The notes: generated from the letters alone by a model not told the origin. Counted from the stretch's first letter, positions 27,111 through 37,609 are shown. The stretch: 64,000 nucleotides of DNA from Selaginella moellendorffii (GCF_000143415.4 NW_003314283.1:1047734-1111733); one strand, 5' to 3'. Program-made: numbers and translations.

Positions 27111-27918
27111 TTAGTTTGGATGGAGCTTGTTGGAAAACTTGACATCGGGTCCATATTTCTTGAGCAGCGTGTTGTAAGCCTTGAGCTGGCTAGCCTCGTA
27201 TTCTTGAGTCTTGGGATCTGCCATTAGCGTCAGGGAGAACGATATACCTCGCAGTGATATGAACTGGATGATGTAGTATGGAACTCCCAAAACTTTGTCT
27301 TGCTTAAACGACGCCGTCGCAACTCTCCTGACGTACATGGTCATTTCTTGCTTGCCATCGTCGTGTACCAGGCAAGCGTCCCAGGCGTCCTCTTCGGCGT
27401 CGCTGTAGCGAAACATCTCCATCGGGGTCCTCGTTTTCCACTGCCCAGTGTGTGTATTAATGTAAAGGTGGACCTACAATCACGAAAAAAAGAGAGCTTT
27501 TAGAAAACAACATCGCTGATCCCCAAGAAAAAGAGAATCAAAGGATCAGCCTCAGTAAAGGACTTTGTTAGCTCCATCGCTAGAGCTAGATTATCAGGAT
27601 AGATCATCAAGAGAGATCTTTTTTGTCGTCATGGGCAGATTCTAGTGGGCCAAAATCAAACAGCGACAGCCATACCTTTCCGAGTTCTCTCGCTTCCTCG
27701 AGAAAGTCCTGGACGCTGACCTCCGCGCCGGCATTTACCCTAGCGCTCATCGAAATCGCGGCATTCACCGCCGGAATCGCCCGACGCGAGAGCGCAAGAC
27801 ATTCAGCACGCCGATGGAGCAGCGCCGCTGATCCTGGCCTCGCGCAAGACAGAAACCCCTGGTGCGGCGCCGCAATGGGGGAAGCAAGCGCCAAGCCGCT
27901 CAATGCCGCCATCGCCAC
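27111..27918 (-). CDS. Plastid-targeted conserved plant protein, unknown function
   Basis: Predicted 201 aa. Two exons (minus): 27918-27676 and 27473-27111. The first 60 residues are rich in Ala, Ser and Arg with few acids (LSGLALASPIAAPHQGFLSC), typical of a chloroplast transit peptide. The mature part has VHLYINTHTGQWKTRTPMEM, SDAEEDAWDACLVHDDGKQE, MTMYVRRVA and ISFSLTLMADPKTQEYEASQ, with the character of a compact alpha/beta domain. I do not recognise a named family. It is divergent from the OSCA gene (532 bp between start codons), which may form a shared regulatory region. Confidence 0.75.
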
Positions 27919-28450
27919 TGTTTAAATAACAAAGCCCTAACAGAATGTTCTCTTTTTTCCGCTTACTTGACAGAGGATATGAGAATATACTACTAACGAA
28001 GAGAATCTTGGGACATTGTGTAACGTAGTTTTTACCTCGTGTGATCCAGCCTGGCTGGCCTTCAAAAGAGCGAGGCTTATAGTAAATCTTTTATTCCAAT
28101 CCATTGTCCTTTCGGCTTCTCTATAGTGGACACACTTACACACAAAGTTCTTCTCTGGAAGAGAGCTATGGCGGTTTGCGGCCAAACTAGGTAGAAAGAA
28201 AATGCGGCTTCTTCTCGAGGTAATCTAATCCGCTAGAGTGTTGGCGCGGCAGCTATCGATTCTTGAGTGTCTCTCACGCCTGACATCGCTGGAATGAGCG
28301 CCATTCAGTGCTGATCTCGAGCGCATTGTGGTGGAACAGGGTATGGCTGCCGCGATCATCATGTAGTGCCTCCGATTTCCAGTGATTTTTCTCGGATTCT
28401 CGACGGCCAGGGGCTGCTAGCACGATATTTCGAGAGATTTCCGGGGCTGA
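27919..28450. promoter_or_regulatory. Divergent intergenic region between the plastid-protein and OSCA genes
   Basis: 532 bp separates two start codons pointing away from each other, so both promoters must lie here. No TATA element is clear. A minus ORF of 82 codons inside it has no family signal. Confidence 0.45.
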
Positions 28451-31399
28451 ATGGCCACGCTACAGGATCTGGGCGTGGCGGCGGCCATCAACATCATCTC
28501 GGCCTTTATCTTCCTCCTCGTCTTCGCGTTCCTCAAGCTCCAGCCGGCCAACGCCAGGGTTTACTATCCCAAATGGTACCTCAAGGGAGTCCGCCAGGGC
28601 AGCTCCAGGAGCGACGAGCGAGGATCTTTGCTCCGGTTCGTGAACTTGAACTACAAATCTTATCTACATTTCTTGGATTGGATGAGGGACGCTCTGCGAA
28701 TGCCGGAAGGGGAGCTCATCGCTCACGCTGGGCTTGATTCCGTTGTCTACCTCAGGATATACCTTCTCGGGTAAAGTTTTCTTCTTTTTTTTTGTTTACA
28801 ATGTGTGCCATTCTTTGGCTGTGTTCTCACGGAACTTTGTTCCCATTTTTTCGTTTTGTGTGCCGTTCCTTTACAGGCTTAAGGTCTTCGTCCCTTTGAT
28901 GTTACTCGGGTTTTTGGTGCTGGTCCCTGTGAACGTGACCGACTCAAACATCCAAACTGGCAAAATTTTCGGTACCGACATCGATAAAATCTCACTCACC
29001 AACATCAGGGAGAAATCCCCAAGGTTTGACATTGTGAAATGTTTCTCTTTCCATGTGTTGAGGTTTGAAACGTTCTTGTTTTTTATCTTGTTTTCTCAAG
29101 GCTGTGGGCGCACGTTGTTATGACATATGTATTTACGGCATGGACGTGTTTTATGCTCTTCACGGAGTATAAGACGGTGGCACGTATGCGTTTCCAATTC
29201 CTTGCCGCCGAAGCCCGCCGCCCTGACCAATTCACTGTCAGTAATGTTTTCTGTTTTGAGATTCCAGGTCTGACTCTACCGTTGTTTGTAGGTACTTGTT
29301 CGGCAAGTGCCTTTGGATCCGGACGAACCCATTAGCACGCATATCGATCATTTCTTCCGCGTGAATCATCCTGACTACTATCTCTGCAATCAGGTGATAA
29401 AATGAAACTCTCCTGCCTTGGTTTTGAAATGCTAACTGTATTGAGTTTTTAAAGGTTATCTATAATGCAAACAAGCTAGCAAAGCTAGTCAAGAAGAGAG
29501 AGGGGCTGCAAAACTGGCTGGACTATTACCAGCTACAGTTCCAAAGAAAAAACACGGAGCGGCCTATGACCAAGGTATGCTCACTGTTTGATATTGAGTT
29601 CTGTTTAAAATAACTTGGTGTAATACAGACTGGCTTATGGGGTCTGTGGGGACAGAAAGTTGATGCAATCCAATACTATACCGACGGTATAAATCAGATC
29701 TCGAAGGAGGTAACTCTTTTACTTGTTATTTACGAACACTTCGAGGTGATTATTATTCTTTGCAGGCTGCAGCAGAGCGTGAACGTGTTCTCAACGACGA
29801 CAGTTCAAAGCTTCCTGTAGCTTTTGTATCTTTCAGGTCAAGATGGGGAGCGGCAGTCTGCGCACAGACACAGCAAACCAGGGATCCCACAGTATGGCTG
29901 ACGGAGTGGGCTCCTGAGCCTCGAGACGTATACTGGCGAAATCTTTCGGTTCCGTATCTACAGCTCACCATGAGAAAGCTGTTCATAACCGGAGCGGTTT
30001 TCCTGCTCATCTTTTTCTACATTATTCCCGTGACATTTGTGCAGTCGTTGGCCAACCTGGAAGGTATTGAGAAGAAGCTAACGTTCCTGAGGCCAATCAT
30101 TGAAGCGTAAGTTCTTGAATCTCATCCGTGGTTTTCGGGAAAAAGACGCTGATCCGTGATTTCCAGGAAGTTCATCAAGTCGTTCCTCCAAGGTTTCCTT
30201 CCCGGTCTGGCACTCAAGCTGTTTCTACACTTCCTTCCAAAGCTTTTGATGTTCATGTCCAAGATAGAAGGCCATCTGGCTTTGTCGCAGCTCGAAGTAT
30301 CTACATCAGCAAAGTACTACTACTTTATGGTCGTCAACGTTTTCTTTGCCAGTGTGATCGCTGGAGCAGCGTTTGAGCAACTTAAAACCTTCTTCCAGCA
30401 GTCTCCAAGCCAGTAAGTCTCTACCAGCGGGTGGCTCGTGACTGACCAGAACTTTGACAACAGGATTCCTGTGATCTTAGCTGGGAGTATCCCGCAAAAA
30501 GCAACATTCTTCATCACATATATCATGGTTGACGGCTGGGCCAGCATTGCAGCAGACATCATGCGTATAAAGCCGCTGATCGTTTATCACTTGAAAAACA
30601 TGTTCCTGGTTAAAACTGACAAAGACCGAGAGAACGCAATGAGTCCAGGGAGTGCAGGCTTTGACACTGTCTTCCCTCAGCTAGAACTCTATTTCTTACT
30701 TGGAACCGTCTATTCTATTATCACACCATTCATTCTCCCGTTTATAATCGTGTACTTGGCATTCGCGTACGTGGTCTATCGACATCAGGTACATTTTCTT
30801 TTACAGATGGTGGTAAAAACGTTTTAACGCTTTCTCGCCTTTTTCTTTCTTTGTTCTTTATATTTGTAGGTGATCAACGTGTACGACCCCGAGTACGAGA
30901 GTGCAGCAGCCTTCTGGCCGCATATCCACAACCGGATCATCGTCTCACTGCTCGTCGAGCAAATTACACTGTTTGGAGTTTTCGCCGGGAAGAGAGCCGC
31001 CGCCTCCACTCCTCTACTTATTGGTCTCCCGATCATGACGATAGTTTTCCACTACTACTGCAAGAATCGCTTCGAGCCGGCGTTCCGAAAGTATCCACTA
31101 GAAGTAAGTGAAAGTTGTTTTGCTCTTCCGCGTATCTAGCAAATCTCATTGTTTCTTTTCTTGCTTTGCAGGAGGCAATGTCGAAGGACATTGTCGACAG
31201 AGCTACACATCCAAACTGGAACATTAAGACATATCTCCAAAACTCATATATGCATCCAGTGTTTAAGGACAGTGAGGAGGAAATGGACGAGGAGGGATTT
31301 GACGCCGAGAGGTCAACGCTGGTTCCCACGAAGAGGAGCTCGCGCTCCAACACCCCAGCTCCCAGCGCCAATGGAGAAGAATCACCGTTTCACGGTTAA
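28451..31399 (+). CDS. OSCA/CSC1-like osmosensitive calcium-permeable channel
   Basis: Predicted 759-aa membrane protein of the OSCA/TMEM63 (DUF221) family, mechanically gated cation channels activated by hyperosmotic stress. Eleven exons: 28451-28770, 28877-29023, 29101-29236, 29292-29393, 29455-29574, 29629-29709, 29766-30106, 30167-30412, 30464-30788, 30870-31103 and 31172-31399. N-terminal RSN1_TM part: MATLQDLGVAAAINIISAF, then the extracellular loop ending ARVYYPKWYLKG. Cytosolic RRM-like part: VLVRQVPLDPDEPISTHIDH, FFRVNHPDYYL, and the loop ending WGLWGQKVDAIQYYTDGI. DUF221 core: AAAERERVLND, FVSFRSRWGAAVCAQT, WLTEWAPEPRDVYWRNLSVP, then the pore helices with GFLPGLALKLFLHFLP and VNVFFASVIAGAAFEQL. 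The acidic C-tail ends ESPFHG. About eleven membrane segments; the length is normal for the family. Confidence 0.95.
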
Positions 31400-32049
31400 A
31401 TGTATTTCCCTTCGATTAAGGTGTAATTGTAAACGCTGTGGACAAGAAGTTTTCTCTCTGAAGGATCAAAAGAGTTGATTGTCAATGAATTGTACAATGG
31501 AAGCAAGGTTTCAAGGTGGACAGTGGAGGGCTGCTGCAAGCTTGAGGGGCTTTAGCATCTGTGACTCAAACTCATGTTTGCCTCTCATCCAGGAGCTCTA
31601 CCTCTTAGATTCTCTGTAAGCACCTTTACCAAGGAAAGCTTTTGAGTTGTTGGAAGAGATTTAAATGTGGTTGTGAAAAGTTGGAGATAAATAATATTTT
31701 TATCTAGATTTTGCATTGTTTAAATCTTTTTTGTTTCTATAACTTTTTTCAGTTCAATCCTTTGCAACAGTCTTCTCCTTCTCTTACTCTAGAATAGCAA
31801 TGGTGCCACTGTTTGATGCTATATGATTGCAATTGAATAATCAAACTTAGTTAATGATGTTATTAATGACACATGGTGTAGCTTCTTCTATTCTTACTAT
31901 TAATCCTTACATCTAGCCAGATTTTGAGTTTTGCAATGTTCTTTCTTTAAGTGTTACTTATTTAAAAATTATAAAAATTAAGAGTTAGTGGAAATCCCTT
32001 TTTCTCTCTTTATCTCAAAACACAAAGCATGTAAAAATGGCATATTATA

Positions 32050-32220
32050 AGCCACTAGCTTCAAACACAACAACCTCATGACAATGTGAAGAAAGGCTAA
32101 AGAATTAATGAGATTTTCATTGATTTCTTTACCTAACATTTTCAAATATAACAACCTCATAATAGTGTGGAGAAAGGTTGAAGAATTAATAAAATCTTCA
32201 TTAACTCTTTCACCAAAAAA
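32050..32220. repeat. Diverged tandem duplication, about 85-bp unit
   Basis: Two adjacent units share ACAACCTCAT(G/A)A, GTG(A/T)(A/G)GAAAGG, GAAGAATTAAT and TTCATT(A/G)A(T/C)T(T/C)TTT. Both are AT-drifted. Confidence 0.65.
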
Positions 32221-32789
32221 TCTACTTTAACTACTTTTGATTCCAAATCCTCATGTGTAGATTGAAGTGTCTTCTTAAACATTTTAAAGTGCATATTTAA
32301 ACATATTAACAACTTGTAAGTTTCTAAATTTAATCATAAGAGGTCACCCAACTCAGTAAGCCTAAAGACATTTAACCTCAAATATCCTAATATCCTTAAT
32401 TGATTGGAAAAGAAGATGCACTTTTATTCATGTACCTTTCCCTTTATATTTGAACTTTTATTAATTGTTTCTCAAAGACATTCTGTGGTTTCTTACATGA
32501 TTATGATGTTGCTTTTTACCAATTATATTGTCTTATCAAAATCCATCTAAGTTAATTATGCAATTTAGTATTTACTTTTGAAGCCTTTTTACTTTTTGTG
32601 GAGTTGAATATGTTATCATAGATCAAATTAGATATGTTGTGGCCAACATTTTATCAAAATTTTGTAAGACTTATGTATGCACTTACCCTAACTACCCTTA
32701 ATGACTTTTCAACTAACATAATATTATGAGGTATCACTTAGCTTCACATGTTTTACCTCCACTTTATATGAGAGATCTAGGCTTTCATC

Positions 32790-32990
32790 GTAGTCCTAAA
32801 AGTTAGTCTTTTGAATAAATTTGAAAACTTATTAAATATAGAATAATGTTAGATCATGAATTGGGATGTAGGAATAACATCATGGTGTTCATGACATTCT
32901 TTACATTTTGTAAATATGCCCTACTAGCAGATTTAGGCATTTACCATAAATAGCATATAGAACCGAAATGGGACTAACACATAAAACATA
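32790..32990 (-). mobile_element. Decayed fragment of family B LTR
   Basis: Aligns by eye with the reverse complement of about 55345-55560. Shared words include ACTTATTAAATAT, GTTCATGACATTCTTTACAT, AAATATGCC, CCATAAATAGCAT and GGGACTAACACA. Most differences are G-to-A or C-to-T, as expected for old methylated copies. Confidence 0.7.
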
Positions 32991-33199
32991 ATTCTATTTT
33001 TTAATTGGGGGAATCATACCATATGTTAAAATTAGTATTTAACAATCCAATTTAGATCTAAAGGGTAGGTAGATTCTATTCATAAGAGTGTGAACTTCTG
33101 AAGAATTGTGATGAATTATAAGTAATCAAAGAGAATGAATATAAAACAATCCATTAGGGTTCAAATGTAATAAAGTCTTCGTGGGTAAACAGAAGGAAG

Positions 33200-33686
33200 A
33201 ATAGAGGATACATGGGTGCTGCGAGCACAAAGGTCCAAATCACCAATGGCACTGACTATATTGTTGTTCTTCGTGACAGGTTCAGGATGATCTATGGTGT
33301 GAAGCTGGGAGTTGTCCCCCCAAAAGTTTCTAGAAGTTTGAGGATCAAGCTTCCCTCTCGAACTTACTTTCGAGTTGCTGTCATGGTGGCCCGTGAAAAT
33401 GATGAAATTCCCACTGGTTTGCATCTGGATGTCAGGGACTTGGAGCCCCAGGCAGCGTTCTATATCAGTGAAGAAAACGGCACTTTCTATTTGACAGATG
33501 CCAACGACCATACATTCAAGTCAAGTCGGATGCTGCCAGATGAAAAGCTTGTTGTCAAGTGATACTTAGTCCAAAAGGGAAGTAGTAACAAAAACTAAAC
33601 AGAGCGAGCGAGCTTTCCAACGCCTCTACATAAGAGTTGCAAATCCATGTATCTTTGCTTGATATGAGTTGAGTTGAGTGGAAATC
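33200..33686. repeat. Copy 1 of a 487-bp segmental duplication
   Basis: Identical in length to 37123-37609 with five substitutions seen by eye and no indel. It carries the whole 116-aa ORF plus its 3' flank. Its right edge abuts the truncated PRMT10. Confidence 0.9.
33212..33562 (+). CDS. 116-aa conserved hypothetical protein, copy 1
   Basis: Single-exon ORF MGAASTKVQITNG...KLVVK, 116 aa. There is no signal peptide or membrane span. Alternating hydrophobic pattern (YIVVLRDRFRMIY, FRVAVMVAREND, AAFYISEENGTFYLTD) suggests an all-beta sandwich fold. I do not recognise a named family with certainty. It differs from copy 2 (37135-37485) at three residues (Gly/Asp, Arg/Gln, His/Asn) plus silent changes. 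The high identity and preserved frame suggest that both are recent and possibly both expressed, but copy 1 carries only 12 bp of duplicated sequence upstream of the ATG, so its promoter is probably not that of copy 2. Confidence 0.6.
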   Translation: MGAASTKVQITNGTDYIVVLRDRFRMIYGVKLGVVPPKVSRSLRIKLPSRTYFRVAVMVARENDEIPTGLHLDVRDLEPQAAFYISEENGTFYLTDANDHTFKSSRMLPDEKLVVK

Positions 33687-33785
33687 ACTTGACCCGGATA
33701 TAAGTTCGACCATAAGGACGTCTGGAAGTGAAACAAAGACATCGTTTTTAGCTAGGTAGTCTAGAGAAAAAGAGAGACATTTTAC

Positions 33786-34069
33786 CTGTAAGTAGTATTG
33801 TTTTTGCTCCTCGTGATATGGCATTGTCAGGGTGCTCATATCAACACCATACGCCTCGTTTAGCTCTTGAGCAAAGTAGCTCCAATCCGCCAGTGATTTC
33901 TGATACTCTTGATTCTTTTGCTCTACGAGTTTGGTCTTTATGGGAGCAAACCACATACGAGCATGGCTGGGATACCTGAGCAACAAAAAAGATTTTGAGT
34001 GAGCCAGTGTACAATGCTCACGAAAGTCACAAAACAGCCCTGGTATATAGTCGCATCGCATAACACACA

Positions 34070-34109
<40 letters not shown>

Positions 34110-34609
34110 CTCTTCAGCAAAGAGACGAAGAAACACAGACGAGAAGGAAAGAAAAACGCAAGGGAAAAGAAAACAACACTCACCTTTCTCGGGAATGGAA
34201 ACCTCCTCAATCGACCCCTCGATCACTTCCACAATGTGGCCCACTCCATTCGCGCTCGCCAAGCTCCGCGCGTGGCGAGCCATGTTTGTAGCTTCCACCG
34301 CGTACACCTTCTTAGCACCGGCTTGCGCCGACCAAATCGCCAAAATCCCACTCCCAGTCCCCACGTCCAAGACAGTCTGCTCGATCCAAAACCATCCATC
34401 GAAACACTAGAATGCGAAGAGTAAGAAGAGAGATCTCCTACCTTTCCCTGGAAATGGCGCTTGTTCTTAAACACGGCCGAGTGATAGGCATCCATTCTCA
34501 CCCGATCCGACAGCATATCCTTCTGGTGATAGAGATACGAGTAGGTGCAGAAGTAATTCGCGAAATCCACCGCCTTGTCGACGGGCGCGCCGCCTCTCAC
34601 GCTCTCCAT
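33786..34609 (-). pseudogene. Truncated PRMT10-like protein arginine methyltransferase
   Basis: Minus-strand exons matching plant PRMT10: 34609-34442 (APVDKAVDFANYFCTYSYLY, HQKDMLSDRVRMDAYHSAVF), 34376-34184 (TVLDVGTGSGILAIWSAQAG, the SAM-binding motif I, then VYAVEATNMARHARSL and IVEVIEGSIEEVSIPEK) and 33975-33786 (YPSHARMWFAPIKT ... GVDMSTLTMPYHEEQKQYYLQ). The exon that should lie between the last two, carrying the catalytic double-E loop with SEWMGYF, is absent from the 208-bp gap, which instead holds a (CA)n microsatellite. Direct joining of the flanking exons shifts the frame. Everything beyond YYLQ (about half of the protein) is missing, replaced by the 487-bp duplicated segment. The gene cannot encode an active enzyme. 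Confidence 0.85.
34062..34106. repeat. (CA)n microsatellite
   Basis: About 20 CA units with one T interruption, inside the PRMT10 remnant where the catalytic-loop exon would be expected. Confidence 0.9.
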
Positions 34610-34990
34610 CCTTACCGGCCTGTAAAACCCTAGAAGGCATAGCCAAAAGATCCAAAACCTTAGACCCAGACCGTACAGACACGTCACAATGCCGTACTAA
34701 CACGTCACCATTGAGACTGACACATCTTTATTTTCAAACAAGCTTGAGAGTTTTTTATTATTACCAGTAGCGAATTGAACAGTACATGTCGTGGCTATCA
34801 AAGAAACAGCCACTAATGGACCAATTGCAAAGCGGAAAATGCACAAAACCGCATAGTTTTAGCACATGAAGACATTTGTTACTCCATTCTTCATATAACA
34901 TAGGTAGATCAAGTCGCCCATCTTCTGGGACACACAAATGCTTAGAGCTGAGTATAAAGAAACACGAGATAAGTTATGCATACCTCCAGA

Positions 34991-35287
34991 TTACAGCATC
35001 AGCTTGTTAATCCCAGGTTTGTCTGTGCAGAAGCACAGTGCAGGATAAGTGTAGGCACAGACCTTACACTCCTGGCCCTCTGATGGGCAGGGCTTGGATT
35101 CGGGGCAGCATTGAGAGTTCGGCATGCACTCCACCTCTTTCAGGCTCCTGAAGTATGAGAGAAGAGAAGAAGCTGGCACAAACTTTGTGTTGGGAGCTAT
35201 CTCAATAGCATTGGTGGACTCAAGTGAAGCAAATGCAATTGCAATAGTGAGTGTGAGAATAAAAGCAATCTTTGCTGCCTTCTCCAT
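34991..35287 (-). CDS. Bowman-Birk-like serine protease inhibitor
   Basis: Predicted 98-aa secreted protein. ATG at 35287 starts a signal peptide (IAFILTLTIAIAFASLESTNA). The mature domain has eight cysteines: ECMPNSQCCPESKPC, then CKVCAYTYPALCFCTD. The loop C-A-Y-T-Y-P-A-L-C aligns with the canonical nine-residue inhibitory loop of Bowman-Birk inhibitors (C-x-P1-S/T-x-P-x-x-C), with Tyr at P1, which predicts chymotrypsin-like specificity. Only one canonical loop is obvious, against two in classic legume inhibitors. Bowman-Birk homologues are known from Selaginella moellendorffii. A TATAAA lies at 35383-35378 (minus), about 90 bp upstream of the ATG. The longer in-frame ORF upstream is ignored because this start gives the signal peptide and follows the TATA box. 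Confidence 0.8.
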   Translation of the reverse strand: MEKAAKIAFILTLTIAIAFASLESTNAIEIAPNTKFVPASSLLSYFRSLKEVECMPNSQCCPESKPCPSEGQECKVCAYTYPALCFCTDKPGINKLML

Positions 35288-35377
35288 GGGATTTGCTACA
35301 CAAGGACTAAACTGTGCTGCTGCAAAAATAACTACAACCTGAGAGTGGTATGTATATGGTGTGGAGGAAGACATGTA

Positions 35378-35383
35378 TTTATA
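35378..35383 (-). promoter_or_regulatory. TATA box of the Bowman-Birk-like gene
   Basis: TATAAA on the minus strand in context AGTATAAATACATG, about 91 bp upstream of the predicted ATG at 35287. Confidence 0.65.
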
Positions 35384-35459
35384 CTATTAGACAGGCCTTG
35401 CATGAATAACGTGGGCTAGGAGACGTGCAATGTGCTTGAGACACGTGCCAAGGCACAGT

Positions 35460-36290
35460 GGCGGATAAGATACAGTCATATGCCCACGTGGACTTAGCTG
35501 CTTCAGGGGTATTCCCAGGATGGGCATCTGGCATCGGCAAAAGGGATCGTTGATGCAATGAATGAGAGAACATTGTCTCTTGGAATGAGATGCTTAGAGC
35601 ATATTCCCATCCCCAGAATATAGAATTTTTGGACAGCACACTTAGAGAGATGCCACAGGCGGACTTGGTCTCGTACGTGGACGATTCTGCTCACAGCATA
35701 TGCCAAGGCTGGGAATCTCCATGACCAGATGACCTGGTATCTTGTATCAGGGGTATTGTGTTAAACATGACACACCCTCGCCTGGTTGACGACAAGGAAG
35801 CTGTTGGAATCGATGCCGTATTGCTACGGAGTGACGTGGAATGCCATGCTTGCCATCCTTAACTAACAGTTTTGACAAATCATAATGAATTTGATGCCCA
35901 CCAGAGACACAGCATATGCCCATTCGCGGCATCCAAGGCTCTCCTTTACATTCTCAATTTGGAGGGTGTTAGTCGGGACTAAGTAACATTTATGTGAGCA
36001 TTCTTACAACATTGAGCCACTCCGGCCTGGTTCAATGGAGTTTGATTATTTTGTGTTTTCAGACATGATTTATGTTCTTGGTAGACCTGGACTTGTGAAT
36101 GAACCTTTTTGATAGCATGCTAGGATCAGGGTAAGGTGGCGGTGGCGGCATTCCTGATATCCGAGTCAAGTGATTAGCGACCCGGTTGTAAGAGATCGAT
36201 GTCCAGGACATTGCTGCAGTGAAGTCGCGATTTTCGTTTACTCTTTTCGGAAGCAACAGGCTCTGCTGGCTGGTGTTCACGCTTTCATGA
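35460..36290 (+). pseudogene. PPR (PLS-type) pseudogene fragments
   Basis: Plus-strand peptides in several frames with stops between them resemble plant PLS-class PPR repeats: AKGIVDAMNERTLS, TAYAKAGNLHDQ, VTWNAMLAI and LSHSGLVQW. The order fits degenerate PPR motifs, but no run exceeds one motif. It ends around 36150-36190 with GCATTCCTGAT and ATCCGAGTCAAGTGATT, a word also found in the next PPR relic and beside PRMT10. Confidence 0.55.
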
Positions 36291-36419
36291 TAAAATCCCG
36301 CTCTATCCCTCTCTCTTTCTTTTCGCTAACTCTACTAGTGTGGCTTTGGCCGAATCCAGCAGAGAAGGAAATCGAGTTGACACCAATTGTGGAGCACTCA
36401 TATGCCCGAAATGGACATG

Positions 36420-36830
36420 AAGCGATGCTAAGAAGCTCTTTGACGCTGCGTCGGTCGAAAGCATTGTGCTGTGGACTTCGCTGCTTCAGGGATATTCCCA
36501 GGATGCACATAGAGCCCCAAGACTCTCCTTTACATTCTCAATTGGAGGGTGTTAGTCGAACAAAAAAGAGCATTCTTACAGAGCGTTAAGCCACTCAGGT
36601 CATTTGAAAGAGGCCTGTCAATACTTTGAATCGATGGAGTTCGATTATTTTGTGGTTTCCAAGGAAGATCACAGTGGTAAAGCTGGACTTGTGAACGAGG
36701 CCAAGGACCTGTTTGATAGCATCGGGGTACGGCGGCATTCCTGATGGTCGAACTTATATCCGAGCCTGTTGTTGTGAAAGAGATCGATTGCTCCAATGCT
36801 GTTAAGTCGCGATTCTCGTTCACTCTTTAG
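36420..36830 (+). pseudogene. Second PPR (PLS-type) pseudogene fragment
   Basis: Reads AKKLFDAASVESIVLWTSLL and QGYSQDA in one frame, then LSHSGHLKEACQYFESMEFD and KAGLVNEAKDLFDSI in another: the typical end of a PLS-type PPR protein (FDAM..R.IVSWTSLLQGYSQ; SHSG.L.EA..YFESM; AGLVNEA.DL.DSM). Frameshifts and the loss of the DLLGR part show that it is dead. Confidence 0.65.
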
Positions 36831-37122
36831 GCTCTGTGGATTTGCCAGCTACTTTTGGTTCTTGCGGATCAGAAAATCTCTCCAGCTCTCTCTTTTCCTC
36901 TTCACTAACTCTATTAGTGTGTCTTTCCAGGGAAACTCGTCGAATCCAGCGGACAAGGAAGTCGAGTTGACAACAACTGGACAAGTAAGATAGTGTTTGT
37001 ACAGTCCAAGTGACACTGACAACAGGTGCTTCAAAGCGTCTCTTTGATCTACTTCTAGTTTTTATCTCAACAAGTTTTCCTTCTCCAGCCTCCAGTGGTA
37101 ATCGAAGACGGTGATGTTATCC

Positions 37123-37609
37123 AATAGAGGATACATGGGTGCTGCGAGCACAAAGGTCCAAATCACCAATGGCACTGACTATATTGTTGTTCTTCGTGAC
37201 AGGTTCAGGATGATCTATGATGTGAAGCTGGGAGTTGTCCCCCCAAAAGTTTCTAGAAGTTTGAGGATCAAGCTTCCCTCTCAAACTTACTTTCGAGTTG
37301 CTGTCATGGTGGCCCGTGAAAATGATGAAATTCCCACTGGTTTGCATCTGGATGTCAGGGACTTGGAGCCCCAGGCAGCGTTCTATATCAGTGAAGAAAA
37401 TGGCACTTTCTATTTGACAGATGCCAACGACAATACATTCAAGTCAAGTCGGATGCTGCCAGATGAAAAGCTTGTTGTCAAGTGATACTTAGTCCAAAAG
37501 GGAAGTAGTAACAAAAACTAAACAGAGCGAGCGAGCTTTCCAACGCCTCTACATAAGAGCTGCAAATCCATGTATCTTTGCTTGATATGAGTTGAGTTGA
37601 GTGGAAATC
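37123..37609. repeat. Copy 2 of the 487-bp segmental duplication
   Basis: Direct-orientation partner of 33200-33686, 3923 bp apart. Right after the shared end this copy has an extra tandem duplication of AAATCCATGTATCTTTGCTT (37565 and 37605). Confidence 0.9.
37135..37485 (+). CDS. 116-aa conserved hypothetical protein, copy 2
   Basis: Same ORF as 33212-33562 with three residue differences (Asp in RFRMIYDVKLG, Gln in KLPSQTYF, Asn in DANDNTF). An in-frame ATG at 37114 would add seven residues, but homology with copy 1 supports the start at 37135. A likely intron/leader region (AAGTAAG-like donor near 36985, pyrimidine-rich tract near 37080) lies upstream, so this copy may be the original locus. 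Function unknown. Confidence 0.6.
   Translation: MGAASTKVQITNGTDYIVVLRDRFRMIYDVKLGVVPPKVSRSLRIKLPSQTYFRVAVMVARENDEIPTGLHLDVRDLEPQAAFYISEENGTFYLTDANDNTFKSSRMLPDEKLVVK

Larger units (their letters stand above)
31400..33199. other. AT-rich intergenic DNA with an LTR relic
   Basis: 1.8 kb AT-rich DNA downstream of OSCA. It contains a diverged tandem repeat (32050-32220) and a decayed LTR fragment (32790-32990). No gene is seen. Confidence 0.55.

Noticed and set aside
27937-28185. 82-codon minus ORF between divergent genes
   Set aside because: Lies in the shared promoter region and shows no family resemblance.
33200-37609. The two 116-aa ORF copies as terminal repeats of a mobile element
   Set aside because: No TG...CA ends, PBS or TSD; the interval between them holds unrelated genes and relics.
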